This document shows positions 45,175 through 56,270 of a stretch of DNA of 64,000 bases, one piece after another (the stretch's first letter is position 1; each line of letters starts with the position of its first letter). The position numbers and the translations under genes were made by a program. The notes under the pieces were generated by a model. That model ran no database searches, had not been told where the DNA came from, and was given only the letters and a program-made list of their open reading frames with translations. The stretch lies in contig CAXKWD010000009.1 of the NCBI GenBank assembly GCA_964059195.1, positions 46,285,160-46,349,159 on the forward strand, written 5' to 3'. The DNA comes from Ectobius pallidus (lineage: Eukaryota > Arthropoda > Insecta > Blattodea > Ectobiidae).

Positions 45175-46692
45175 TGCCGGTGTAACGGGAAAACTTGACT
45201 TCGGGAGAATAAGACCCCCGACGTCAAAAAATCCCGGGAAAATATTACCGGGGGTCTATTTTTCCCGGGATATTAGGAAGCAGGGTAAAATCTTCCCGGG
45301 AAAAATTGACGCACAACAAACAAAACGAACTTCAAAGAACTAATCGCCGCAGGTGGGTACAATCTTCCCAGGAGGAATTGACTTCACACAGGGGGGTATT
45401 ATTATCCCGGGAAAATATTACCGGGGGTCTATTTTTCCCGGGATATTAGGAAGCAGGGTAAAATCTTCCCGGGAAAAATTGACGCACAACAAACAAAACG
45501 AACTTCAAAGAACTAATCGCCGCAGGTGGGTACAATCTTCCCAGGAGGAATTGACTTCACACAGGGGGGTATTATTATCCCGGGAAAATATTACCGGGGG
45601 TCTATTTTTCCCGGGATATTAGGAAGCAGGGTCAAATCTTCCCGGGAAAAATTGACGCACAACAAACAACACGAACTTCAAAGAACTAATCGCCGCAGGT
45701 GGGTACAATCTTCCCAGGAGGAATTGACTTCACACAGGGGGGTATTATTACCCCGGGAAAATAAGACACCGAAGGAATCCTTGAATATATCAAAGAACAA
45801 GTTGCCGCTGGGGGGTATAAATACCCCGGGAAAATAAGACTCTCCACACAAACATCAAAGAACTAGTAGCCGAAGGTGGGTACTATTTTCCCGGGAGGAA
45901 TTGACTTCACACAGGGGGCATAATTATCCCGGGAAAATAAGACCCCCCAAGGAATCCTTGAAGATATCAAAGAACAAGGTGCCGCTGGGGGGTGCTTTTA
46001 ACCCAAGAAGAATTGACTTCACACGGGGGGGGGGGGGTTAAAAATTCCCGGGAAAATAAGACTCCCCACACAAAAATCAAAGAACTAGTCGCCGCAGGTG
46101 GGTACTATTTTCCCAGGAGGAATTGACTTCACACAGGGGGGGGTATAATTAACCCGGGAAAATAAGACCCCCTAAGGAATCCTTGAAAATATCAATGAAC
46201 AAGCTGCCGCTGGGGGTGCTTTTAACTTAAGGAAGAATTGACTTCAAACAGGGGGGTAACAAATTCCCGGGAAAATAAGACTCCCCACGCAAAAATCAAA
46301 GAACTAGCCGCCGCAGGTGGGTACTATTTTCCCAGGAGGAATTGACTTCACACAGGGGGGTATAATTACCCCGTGAAAATTGTAACGGGAAAACTTGACT
46401 TCGGGAGAATAAGACCCCCGACGTCAAAAATTCCCGGGAAAATATTACCGGGGATCTATTTTTCCCGGGATATTAGGAAGCAGGGTAAAATCTCCCCGGG
46501 AAAAATTGACGCACAACAAACAACACGAACTTCAAAGAATTAATCGCCGCAGGTGGGTACAATCTTCCCAGGAGGAATTGACTTCACACAGGGGGGTATT
46601 ATTACCCCGGGAAAAAAAATATCCCCAAAGGAATCCTTGAAAATATCATATAGAACAAGGTGCCGCTGGGGGGGGGTGTTATTAACCCAAGA
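45175..46692 (+). repeat. satellite A, CCCGGG-rich (left block)
   Basis: Tandem repeats built from two related half-units of about 100-112 bp. One half contains ATCAAAGAACTAGTCGCCGC, AGGTGGGTACTATTTTCCC and AATTGACTTCACAC; the other AAGGAATCCTTGAAAATATC, AAGGTGCCGCTGGGGGGTG and the same AATTGACTTCACAC. Most units end in CCCGGGAAAATAAGAC. A variant of exactly 173 bp is tandem three times (starts 45244, 45417, 45590). A 1.2-kb higher-order period is visible: GTAACGGGAAAACTTGACTT at 45181 recurs at about 46382. The open frames of 60-100 residues here differ in frame from copy to copy and are not genes. Confidence 0.9.
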
Positions 46693-46872
46693 GTAGTAAT
46701 AGCGTAGATTTGTTAAATAAAAAATATGAAACCCTAAAACGATGAATAGGTCGGTAAAGCAGAGACCTGCAATACCAACCTTATATCAAACCAAATTAAG
46801 ATAATTAAGATAATTTTTAAAAATTAAGATAATTTTTTTTTAAATCTAGTTTTATAATAATTTATAGGTAAT
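46693..46872. other. AT-rich junction between satellites A and B
   Basis: Contains three near-copies of AATTAAGATAATT (46794-46840). The left half matches neither satellite. Confidence 0.5.
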
Positions 46873-49758
46873 CTTATGACCATCCATGACCAAAGGGTGG
46901 TTTTCACTCCACTTCCAATCTAACACAATTAAACATTATTTTTTGACATATAAACATCATGTGGAGTGATATAAGATATTTGGCATGATTTACACCCCCA
47001 AGGGGGTTAATTTTATGAAGGGGTGGTTTTTCAAGGTCATCCACATTTTTGCAGAAATGAACAAATTAAGTCTATATAAATCATCTAGAGGGTAGTTTTC
47101 ACCCCCACAACCAATCTAACCCATTAAAAAATTATTTTACAACAATAAAAAATCGTACTGAGTGATTTTAACTATTTAACATGATTTACACCCCAAATGA
47201 TTTAGTTTTACATAGGGGTGGTTTTTCAAGGTCACCCAGGTTTTTACAGAAATGGACAACTTGAGCCACTGTAAATCGTCTAGAGGGTAGTTTTCACCCC
47301 CCACAACCAATCTAACCCATTAAAAATTTATTTTACAACAATAAAAAATCGTACTGAGTGATTTTAACTATTTGACATGATTTACACCCCCAAATGATTT
47401 AATTTTACATAGGGGTGGTTTTTCAAGGTCACCCAGGTTTTTACAGAAATGGACAACTTGAGCCACTGTAAATCGTCTAGAGGGTAGTTTTCACCCCCAC
47501 TTGCAATATATCCCATTTAAAAATATTTTTTCGACATATAAACATCTTACAGTGTAATATTAACTATCTGAATTGATTTCACCCCCAAATGATTTAATTT
47601 TACATAGGGGTGGTTTTTCAAGGTCACCCAGGTTTTTACAGATATCGACTTGAGCCCCTGTAAATTGTCTAGAGGGTAGTTTTCACCCCCACTTGCAATA
47701 TATGCCATTTAAAATTATTTTTTCGACATATAAACATCTTACAGAGTAATATTAACTATCAGAATTGATTTTCATCCCCAAATGATTTAATTTTACATAG
47801 GGGTGGTTTTTCAAGGTCACCCAGGTTTTTACAGAAATGGACAACTTGAGCCACTGTAAATCGTCTAGAGGGTAGTTTTCACCCCCACAACCAATCTAAC
47901 CCATTAAAAATTTATTTTACAACAATAAAAAATCGTACTGAGTGATTTTAACTATTTGACATGATTTACACCCCCAAATGATTTAATTTTACATAGGGGT
48001 GGTTTTTCAAGGTCACCCAGGTTTTTACAGAAATGGACAACTTGAGCAACTGTAAATCGTCTAGAGGGTAGTTTTCACCCCCGCAACCAATCTAACCCAT
48101 TAAAAATTTATTTTACAACAATAAAAAATCGTACTGAGTGATTTTAACTATTTGACATGATTTACACCCCCAAATGATTTAATTTTACATAGGGGTGGTT
48201 TTTCAAGGTCACCCAGGTTTTTACAGAAATGGACAACTTGAGCCACTGTAAATCGTCTAGAGGGTAGTTTTCACCCCCACTAGCAATATATCCCATTTAA
48301 AAATATTTTTTCGACATATAAACATCTTACAGTGTAATATTAACTATCTGAATTGATTTCACCCCCAAATGATTTAATTTTACATAGGGGTGGTTTTTCA
48401 AGGTCACCCAGGTTTTTACAGATATCGACAACTTGAGCCCCTGTAAATCGTCTAGAGGGTAGTTTTCACCCCCACTTGCAGTATATGCCATTTAAAATTA
48501 TTTTTTCGACATAAACATCTTACAGAGTAATATTAACTATCAGAATTGATTTTCACCCCCAAATGATTTAATTTTACATAGGGGTGGTTTTTCAAGGTCA
48601 CCCAGGTTTTTGCAAATATGGACAACTTGATCCACTGTATATCGTCCAGAGGGTAGTGTTCACCCCCACTTGCAATCTTAGCCATTAAAAATTGTTTTTT
48701 CGACATATAAACATCTTACTGAGTAATATTAACTATCTGAATTGATTTACACCCCCAAATGATATAATTTTACATAGGGGTGGCTTTTCAAGGTCACCCA
48801 GGTTTTTACAGATATCGACAACTTGAGCCACTGTAAATCGTCTAGAGGGTAGTTTTCACCCCCACTTGCGATATATGCCATTAAAAATTGTTTTTTCGAC
48901 ATATAACCATCTTATAGAGTAATATTAACTATCAGAATTGATTTTCACCCCCAAATGATTTAATTTTACATAGGGGTGGTTTTTCAAGGTCACCCAGGTT
49001 TTTGCAAATATGGACAACTTGATCCACTGTATATCGTCCAGAGGGTAGTGTTCACCCCCACTTGCAATCTTAGCCATTAAAAATTGTTTTTTCGACATAT
49101 AAACATCTTACTGAGTAATATTAACTATCTGAATTGATTTACACCCCCAAATGATATAATTTTACATAGGGGTGGCTTTTCAAGGTCACCCAGGTTTTTA
49201 CAGATATCGACAACTTGAGCCACTGTAAATCGTCTAGAGGGTAGTTTTCACCCCCACTTGCGATATATGCCATTAAAAATTGTTTTTTCGACATATAACC
49301 ATCTTATAGAGTAATATTAACTATCTGAAGTGATTTTCATTCCCTAATGATTTCATTTTACATAGTTTTTCAAGATCACCCACATTTCACAGATATGGAC
49401 AACTTGAGCCACTGTAAATCGTCTAGAGGGTAGTTTCACCCCACTTGCAATATATCCCGTTTAAAATTATTTGTTCGACATATAAACATCTTACAGAGTA
49501 ATATTAACTATCAGAATTGATTTTCATCCCCAAATGATTTAATTTTACATAGGGGTGGTTTTTGAAGGTCACCCAGGTTTTGCAGATATGGACAACTTTA
49601 GCCACAGTAAATCGTCTAGAGGGTAGTTTTCACCCCACTTGCAATTTTAGCCATTAAAGATTGTTTTTTCGACAGATAAACATCTCACTGAGTAATATTA
49701 AGTATCTAAATTGATTTGCACCTCCAAATGATTTAATTTTACATAGGGGTGGTTTTTC
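46873..49758 (+). repeat. satellite B, about 196-bp monomers with higher-order structure
   Basis: About 14 tandem monomers; the anchor GGTCACCCAGG recurs at about 47229, 47427, 47622, 47815, 48010, 48207, 48402, 48596, 48792, 48988 and 49184. Each monomer has GATTTAATTTTACATAGGGG, TGGTTTTTCAAGGTCACCC and CTAGAGGGTAGTTTTCACCC. Two monomer types alternate: A (CAACCAATCTAACCC) and B (CTTGCAATATATCCC and variants). The order A-A-B1-B2 occurs twice (about 47101-47885 and 47886-48666), followed by the dimer B3-B4 twice (about 48667-49442). The first and last monomers are the most diverged. Confidence 0.9.
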
Positions 49759-50805
49759 AAGGTACTATTTTCCCAGGAGTAATTGACTTCATACAGAGGA
49801 GTATAATTACCCCGGGAAAATAAGACACCCCTAGGATTCCTTAAAAATATCAAAGAACAAGGTGCCGCTGGGTGGTGCTTTTAACCCAAGAAGAATTGAC
49901 TTCACACAGGTGGGTAAAAAATTCCCGGGGAAATAAGACTCCCCACACAAACATCAAAGAACTAGTCGCCGCAGGTGGGTATTATTTTCCCTGGAGGAAT
50001 TGACTTCACACGGGGGGGGGGTATAATAACCCAGGGAAAATAAGACCCCCAAGGAATCCTTGAAAATATCAAAGAACTAGGTGCCGCAGGGGGGTGCTTT
50101 TAACCCAAGAATTGACCTCACACGGGGGGGTAGGCTATCCACATAAAAATTAAAGAACTAGTCGCCGCAGGTGGGTTATTTTCCCAGGAGGAATTGACTT
50201 CACACAGGGGGGTATAATTATACCGGGGAAATAAGCCCCCCCCAAGTAATCCTTGAGAATATCAAAGAACAAGTTGCCGCTGGGGGTGCTTTTAACCCAA
50301 AGAAGAATTGACTTCACAGAGGGGGTAAAAAATTCCCGCGAAAATAAGACACTCCACACAAAAATTAAAGAACTAGTCGCCGCTGGTGGGTACTATTTTC
50401 CCAAGGAGGAATTGACTTTCACACAGGGGGGGTATAATTACCCCGGAAAATAAGAACCCCAAGGAATCCTTGAAAATATCAGAGAACAAGTGCCGCTAGG
50501 TGGTGCTTTTAACCCAAGGTTGAATTGACTTCCCACACGGGGGGGGGTAAAAATTCCCGGGAAAATAAGAGTTCCCACACAAAAATCAAAGAACTAATTG
50601 CCGCAGGTGGGTACTATTTTCCCAGGAGGAATTGACTTCACACAGGGGGCATAATTACCCCGGGAAAATAAGACTCCCCAAGGAATGCTGACAATTGTTG
50701 AAACATTATTGAAAAATTGTTGGACGTTTCGCTGGGGATGCTTTTAACCCAAGAAGAATTGACGGGGGTATAAACATCCCGTGAAAATAAGACTCCCCAC
50801 ACAAA
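49759..50805 (+). repeat. satellite A, CCCGGG-rich (right block)
   Basis: The same repeat as 45175-46692, in the same orientation, resuming in mid-unit at GGTACTATTTTCCCAGG. At 50692-50733 a unit is interrupted by ACAATTGTTGAAACATTATT and further TTGTTG repeats that resemble the 12-bp minisatellite of 2947-3690 in reverse. Confidence 0.9.
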
Positions 50806-51015
50806 CATCAAAGAAATGTCAGGGGTGGAACCGTCAGAAAAAGATTGATCATGAAATATGTGATGTAAGATGGATAGAAAAGACAAGAGAGTTGTGTTGT
50901 TCATTAGATGCGTTTGGCATTTCCTAGTGAATTAATCTTATCGAATGAAATTTTGTCCCCATAGATTGCTGTCGCTCAAAGTTTGTTCTTCACTGACGCG
51001 TACAAAAACAAAACA
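50806..51015. other. spacer between satellite A and the LINE 3' end
   Basis: No recognisable feature; it lies between the satellite and the Ginger-like gene and could hold that element's downstream end. Confidence 0.4.
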
Positions 51016-51105
51016 TATATATATATATATATATTTATTTATTTAACCTGGCCGAGTTAAGGCCATAAGGACTTCTCTACAACTCAGCCAGGGCAAATAC
51101 ATGAT
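51016..51105 (-). mobile_element. LINE 3' end fragment, minus strand
   Basis: TTTATTTATTTAACCTGGCC, GAGTTAAGGCCATAAGGACT and TCTCTACAACTCAGCCAGG is the inverted form of the 3' end seen at 18308-18390. A (TA)n tract precedes it (51016-51032). Confidence 0.6.
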
Positions 51106-51107
51106 AT

Positions 51108-51109
51108 AC

Positions 51110-51158
<49 letters not shown>
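51108..51158. repeat. (AAT)n microsatellite
   Basis: About 16 AAT units. Confidence 0.95.
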
Positions 51159-51160
<2 letters not shown>

Positions 51161-51372
51161 GAAAACAAGAAATTATATGCCTGAATGCACGAAACCTTCA
51201 TTAAATACAAAGAAAAGAAATTCCATCATTAAGTACTCGAATAATATATAATACAAGTTACTAAAGAAAGAAATGAAAAAAAAGATGAAAGATATAGATT
51301 CTGGACAAGTTGTAAAGTATATAAAATATTTAAATATGTAAATGCAAATGTAAAGTACATGCATTAGGTCAT

Positions 51373-52683
51373 CTAAGTATTAGAGCAAACCATTGTTACA
51401 ATCATGAAATGATTATTTTTATTTTGCAAGTATAGTCCCCGTTGTCCTGCCCTAACTTTCTTTGGAATTTTTCCATTATGGCTAAACAACTGCCAATCAC
51501 CACTGAAAAATACGTAAATGTCAGAATTTAACACCAATGCTGTGCTGTAGATTTCCACATCTGTTGCCCATGTATTTTCTACCATCATTAAACTCTTTTC
51601 AAGATATGATTTTGCGCCTCTAACATATTTATTTACTCTTTCATCCTTTTCCATGAATTCCACTATCTTCTTCCGTAAAGTATTGTGAAACTGTTGATCC
51701 CCCGTTATATATAGAGAAATGCAGCGGAAGAAGCAATTTCCATCGCCCAGAACATTCTCGAACTGGGACGGATGCTTCAAGGGCACTTGCTGAGCAATGC
51801 ATCCTCTGCGGCAAATCAAATTCAATTGCAGAGCACGGCACTGTTTCTCCTGCCAAACGAAGTCCACCGGCAAGAAATATCGCTTCTCGTTCTTCGATAT
51901 ATAAGTGGGCGTTTCGTACTTTGATTCGTCTGACTCAAAATCTGTTATTTCACCTTCATGTTTACTAATGTGTGTCTCCTCACGTTTGCAATCGCCTTCG
52001 TTAATCCTAGATGTAGAGTTCATTTTCTGATCTTCAATATTTTCAATGTCCTGTTCTTTCAATGTAGGTAATCTCTCTTGGAAGAACTTCAAGTTTTTGA
52101 TATTATGTTTTCTCTTCAGCTCTTTTCCAGTTTTTGTTGACTTTAAAGAAACCAGATTGTTGGAATGTATTCTTGATATAAAGTATGGTCCAGTCCATGG
52201 GAGTGAGGACCATCCACCTTTACGGTCACAGCGTCTTAAGTTCTTGACTAATACTTTTTGTCCAGCAAGAAATTTACCAGAAGGAGAGTGCCTACGGTTA
52301 TAATCATTTTTCTGCTTGTCCTGGGCTTTCGAAATGTTTTCTTTTATATCTTTTTGTATGGCTTCTCTCATATTTACTAGAGACTGAAGAATATTATCAA
52401 AATTCTTTTTGTCGAGAGGAAGGTCCTTGGGATGTAAGTTACTCTCAGCTTCTGTATCCAGTGGCATTTCTTGATGTTCATGGAGGTTTTCATAATTTTC
52501 TTGCATCGCATCTGCTTCCGCTTCGATGCCTGCTTCAATTGCTGTACTAACATCTATTGGAAGAACAGGTTCTCTCTGGTACAGAATGTAAAAGGGAGAA
52601 TATTTCGTTGATGAGTGCACCGACGTACGATGAGCAAACAAAACACCGTGCAAAATATCTGGCCACCTTTGGACGTCCTCCAA
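51373..52683 (-). CDS. integrase C-terminus, GPY/F module and OTU domain
   Basis: The 436-residue frame begins with the rest of the integrase (EDVQRWPDILHGVLFAHRTS, then STKYSPFYILYQREPVLPI). The chromodomain-like GPY/F module is at residues 141-205 (GQKVLVKN ... WTGPYFISRI). A hydrophilic linker rich in Glu and Lys follows (210-265). Residues 308-432 form an OTU domain: D314 and C317 in LGDGNCFFRCIS, the W-A-T-D-V-E-I motif at 372-378, and H425 in NNHFMIV. OTU domains are deubiquitinating-type cysteine proteases; in transposons their role is unproven. The catalytic Asp, Cys and His are all present, which suggests recent activity. Confidence 0.75.
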   Translation of the reverse strand: MEDVQRWPDILHGVLFAHRTSVHSSTKYSPFYILYQREPVLPIDVSTAIEAGIEAEADAMQENYENLHEHQEMPLDTEAESNLHPKDLPLDKKNFDNILQSLVNMREAIQKDIKENISKAQDKQKNDYNRRHSPSGKFLAGQKVLVKNLRRCDRKGGWSSLPWTGPYFISRIHSNNLVSLKSTKTGKELKRKHNIKNLKFFQERLPTLKEQDIENIEDQKMNSTSRINEGDCKREETHISKHEGEITDFESDESKYETPTYISKNEKRYFLPVDFVWQEKQCRALQLNLICRRGCIAQQVPLKHPSQFENVLGDGNCFFRCISLYITGDQQFHNTLRKKIVEFMEKDERVNKYVRGAKSYLEKSLMMVENTWATDVEIYSTALVLNSDIYVFFSGDWQLFSHNGKIPKKVRAGQRGLYLQNKNNHFMIVTMVCSNT

Positions 52684-53851
52684 TAAAACTTTTTTTTAAA
52701 TGTCTTTATTGTTCGATTTTGTCGTTCAACCAATCCATTTGATTGAGGATGGTAAGCTGACGTAATTCTTTGCTTTACCCCCGTTAATTTGTGTAGCACA
52801 CTGCATACTGAATTTACGAATTCTTTCCCCTGGTCATTGATTTGAATGTCTGGACAACCATGACGACATATTATATCTTCATACAAGAATCGAGTCAATG
52901 TTTCGGCTCGTTTATCCTTTAAAGCTCTAGCTTCAGACCATTTACTGAAATAATCTACAGCAATGACAGCATATTTTAAGCCATTTACTTCTGGTAATTG
53001 AATCAGGTCTACGCCAATTTGTTTCATGACCTGTGCAGGTACCGTGATTGGCTGAAGTTGAGGAGTGACATGCAATGTGGCAGGATTAATTTTCTGACAT
53101 TTTTCACATGTTTTTAGGTAGCTTCGCAGATCAAGGGATATTGAAGGCCAGTAGAACCTCTTTCTCAGAATAGCTTCACATGAGTTTCGACCTCGATGGC
53201 TCGACAGGGCAGCTGCTTCATAATTTGTGTCTGCACCCTCATGTATCATCTTCAAAATCTGTTCCCGTTTTCGCAATTCGAAGACAACTTCTCGTTCATA
53301 AGTTGATGTACTGGTAGTCTTCTTATAATACATCTTACCGCCACGAAGAAAGAATCGCTTACACTGCCTTCTAAAGTTGGATTTTTCATTTCTGGTTGAC
53401 AGATGAATCGGGTAACCTTTTCCATTCAAATACTTGTAGACCCATTGAAGATTAATGGAACTTCTTGAGTTACCTTCGACACGAACACCTACGAAAAGAG
53501 AAAATATTGTCGTGAATATAGGAGGAATAAAAGCATTTCTGTTTTAACAAACATATAAGAGTCATATAATAAGTAAATGATAGGTTATGATCGATTTTAA
53601 GGCGAAAAACACATCGGCTCATATCCATTTTCCCTTCCCCAGACAAGTAAACAGATTTCCAAGAAGACCTAATTTCCATAAATATTTAACCAGTTAACCC
53701 AACAAATGAAAAAATAAAGAAGTGACATACTTCACTAAATAAGAGTGTGTACTTACTTACCTTCTCTCTCGTCTTGTACACCATCTTTCCAGTGAAGGAA
53801 AGCATCTTCAGCATGTGATTGCTTCTTATCGTCGTCTTCCCCATGCGCATC
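51373..53851 (-). CDS. Ginger-type integrase-OTU protein gene, spliced, with a frameshift
   Basis: Minus-strand gene with exons 53851-53761 and 53488-51373, joined by a 272-bp intron (53760-53489) with a GTAAGT donor and a CTTTTCGTAG acceptor; the codon phases fit. The second exon encodes an H2C2 zinc finger, a DDE integrase core, a GPY/F module and an OTU-type cysteine protease domain. Gypsy-like integrases that stand alone, contain introns and carry an OTU domain are the mark of Ginger1 DNA transposons. No reverse transcriptase, RNase H or protease region flanks it, which argues against a gypsy retrotransposon. The reading frame shifts at an A8 tract (52690-52697). First coding exon possibly at 61643-61711. 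Terminal inverted repeats not identified. Confidence 0.75.
52690..53488 (-). CDS. integrase part: H2C2 zinc finger and DDE core
   Basis: Numbering from the in-frame Met at 53429: the zinc-finger ligands are H63, H78, C108 and C111 (HEG ... SSHRG ... CEKCQ). The catalytic triad is D141 (GVDL), D199 (INDQG) and E235 (LVERQN), a D,D-35-E arrangement, with SAYHPQSNGLVER typical of gypsy/Ginger integrases. Upstream, LQWVYKYLNGKGYPIHLS and FFLRGGKMYYKK match the start region of Ginger1-type proteins. All catalytic residues are present. The frame runs into the A8 tract at 52690-52697; beyond it this frame is nonsense, and the integrase continues in another frame. Confidence 0.75.
53761..53851 (-). 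CDS. upstream exon of the integrase-OTU gene
   Basis: 91 bp between a TTTCTGAATAG acceptor and a GTAAGTAAGT donor. It encodes DAHGEDDDKKQSHAEDAFLH and WKDGVQDERE, an acidic, hydrophilic stretch. It enters in phase 0 and leaves in phase 1, and the next exon continues in the matching phase. Too short for the open-frame search; supported by splice sites and phase only. Confidence 0.55.
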
Positions 53852-54270
53852 CTATTCAGAAAGGAAGAACGTTTTTCCTATTATTACATTAATAGTCGTG
53901 AAAAAGGTTATTTCCTGTAATGATAACATAAATTTTATATTCTGTGGCACTACTAGTTATTTAGATTCTATCTGTTATACGAGTATTATAGACTCAGGAC
54001 TATGTACATACTATATATCTTACATTGGTACACGCTTTCTTGAATGAAACGTTTATTTTTAAATTTACAACGGTTTATAATATAATTTTACACCTTTCCT
54101 ATCACAGCAATTGACTATAAAATCCGTGCTAAGTGCCAAAAATGAAGAAGTTCGGTTTAATGTGAAATGTGGACTATGTGCCTATTACTACTCAGTTAAA
54201 ACTTGGCTAGTGGAAGTTGTTCAAATAATGCGATTGGGTCTATGTTCCACCAGTTCTAAAGTAAAATCCT
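53852..54270. other. AT-rich DNA, putative intron
   Basis: No recognisable feature. It is intronic if the first exon at 61.7 kb is real. Confidence 0.35.
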
Positions 54271-54277
54271 GGCTACA

Positions 54278-54675
54278 ATGCCAGAGGTCCAGAGCTGCAT
54301 TGTGCCAGACCTTTATGTAATGCTTGTCACAAAAGACTTTTCCTGACAACAATGATGGAAAAGAGAGATTTCTTTGACTTCGCAAAGGCAGCAAAAGACT
54401 ACCTTAACACTACTAATCTGGAAATTTCAAGGGTTGCTTGGGTGAAAATCTCAAAGGCCAAACCTGGATCTAAAAAAAACTTTTAGTGAAATAGAATCAT
54501 GGGGGCAGAAAAATGTGTTAAAGAAAGGAATTAAAACGGTAACAATAAAAGGATTGGAACTACCACTGTTGGAATTAGAAGTGAGATTAAAAACTGAGAA
54601 AATGGAATAATTCATGAAGTTATTCCTTACCTGAAAGAAGAAAACAAACCTTTTTATGAAGAGTTAGTTCAGTAA
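54278..54675 (+). pseudogene. unidentified gene relic with Cys/His motif
   Basis: A coding-like stretch reads CARPLCNACHKRLFL, then EKRDFFDFAKAAKDYLNTTN, LEISRVAWVKISKAKPG, later EIESWGQKNVLKKGIKTV, and in another frame IIHEVIPYLKEENKPFYEEL with a stop at 54673-54675. Frames change near 54475 and 54605. The continuity of hydrophilic, codon-like sequence suggests a decayed transposon-borne gene of at least 130 residues. I do not recognise the family with confidence. Confidence 0.45.
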
Positions 54676-54679
54676 CAGA

Positions 54680-56263
54680 GTTTTATTTTAAAGACAGCTT
54701 TGGTACATTGCTTTTTTAAGAACCTTCTGAAATACATTAACTTTGATTTTGTATTTGTAATAAATTAAGTAAAAAATACTTCTAGTTTTTTTAAACAAAA
54801 CCTCAACCTGTTTTTTTCTGACTGCACTTTAAATGATCAACATAAAAAAAGTCTTCCAGGTTATATTATAACAATATAAATGTACTTATCCCTCTGTTTG
54901 CAGGGAAAATATTATTTTCATAAAGGTAAAAATTAAAAGGTCTATTAAACTTCGATAAGTCTTTACAGAATAATGTTAGACAACAATTAAGATGAAAAAA
55001 TAGGAAATAGGCTAAATTCAAACTGTTGGTTTTAGGAGGGTATATACTTTTTACTCAAAACTTTCATTTTGGCACTCAGCACGGATTTTTTAGTCAGTCT
55101 ATAATTCATATTATCATATTACATTTTTGCTACCGGTACTCCTTCATTTACCATTTTTAGTTCATGTTTCGAATTTTTATAGTTAAAAAATGAAGTGTTA
55201 TATCTTGAATTTTTAATTATTATTTATGTTTTTAATGCTTGTCTAACATAACTGAATAAGCAAATACCATCTAGCCTATAGAAAATAAAGCACACTTCAG
55301 AGTTACTCGAAGGAATATGAATTTTGAACTCTATATATTACGTTTCCAAGAAAATAAAGTGTAAGCAATACCTGCTTCCCCTATTTTTAAGGTATGTGCA
55401 TTCCGAACTGGTCTACATTAAAAGAAAGTAAATAACCTTTAACACGCAGCTATTGACAAGTGTGTCCTTTCTGCATTAAAGAAACAACATTTTTAAAACT
55501 TTAACCCCACTGCTAAACCCCAGCTAACAAAATAAGTGTGTATACATTGTAAATTTAAACACAACGAATTGTCATCCATTAAACTGCTCTTTAAAATCAA
55601 TTCATTAGACTAAAGAAAATTAATTATAACTAATATTGGTAAATTGAGTGGTCATTTTTCGAAAATTTTGTCTAATATTTTCACTTTTTCTAGATCATAA
55701 TTATAATTTTTATTTTGAATTCTTTGACTATATTATGGTCATTAAATGCCTTGCCATATTAATTAGATAATGCAGACATCGACACTGACAGTTCATTTTC
55801 TAACATACCCATCGACAGAAGTTTTAAATTTATTTACACAGGTTGAAAATATTGTTTCAGGAAGACTTTCCTGTAAGCAGAATCTGGGGGAGTTATATTT
55901 GACGAGTGTTTAGATAACTTGGATCACATTGTTATTGGATCCTCCAAAATAACCTGTTGTGAAGTGCCGATTCTTTTTTGTGACCAATAAAATTTAAAAA
56001 GTAACAAAACTCTTCTAAAATTGCGAAGTGTACCCGGAATCTGACTACTGACCTTCTATTATTGTTATTGTTATATATGTATATATATATATGTAATATT
56101 CATAAATAAATAAATTATTATTAAATGTATCTGAATCTGAAGAATTACACCGTTAAAAAGTTGAAGAGATGCTCCGGCCGTTCGTTGATTCAGATTAACA
56201 TTGTGATCTATCATATCAACCGAACGAGTCTACTGATTCTGGTGAGTATTATTCCAGTTCAGC

Positions 56264-56270
<7 letters not shown>
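54680..56270. other. AT-rich DNA, nothing recognised
   Basis: About 1.6 kb with no supported feature. Confidence 0.4.

Noticed and set aside
45137..45837. Open frames of 68-103 residues with repeated Gly/Pro-rich peptides
   Set aside because: By-products of the 173-bp satellite period, which is not a multiple of three, so successive copies use different frames.
45175..50805. Regularly spaced repeats resembling a CRISPR array
   Set aside because: Contiguous head-to-tail satellites without unique spacers, in a eukaryotic genome.
51641..51856. 71-residue minus-strand frame and other frames inside 51.4-53.4 kb
   Set aside because: Alternative-frame shadows of the integrase-OTU gene.
51373..53851. 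Gypsy LTR retrotransposon
   Set aside because: No reverse transcriptase, RNase H, protease or LTR pair next to the integrase; introns and the OTU domain favour a Ginger-type DNA transposon.
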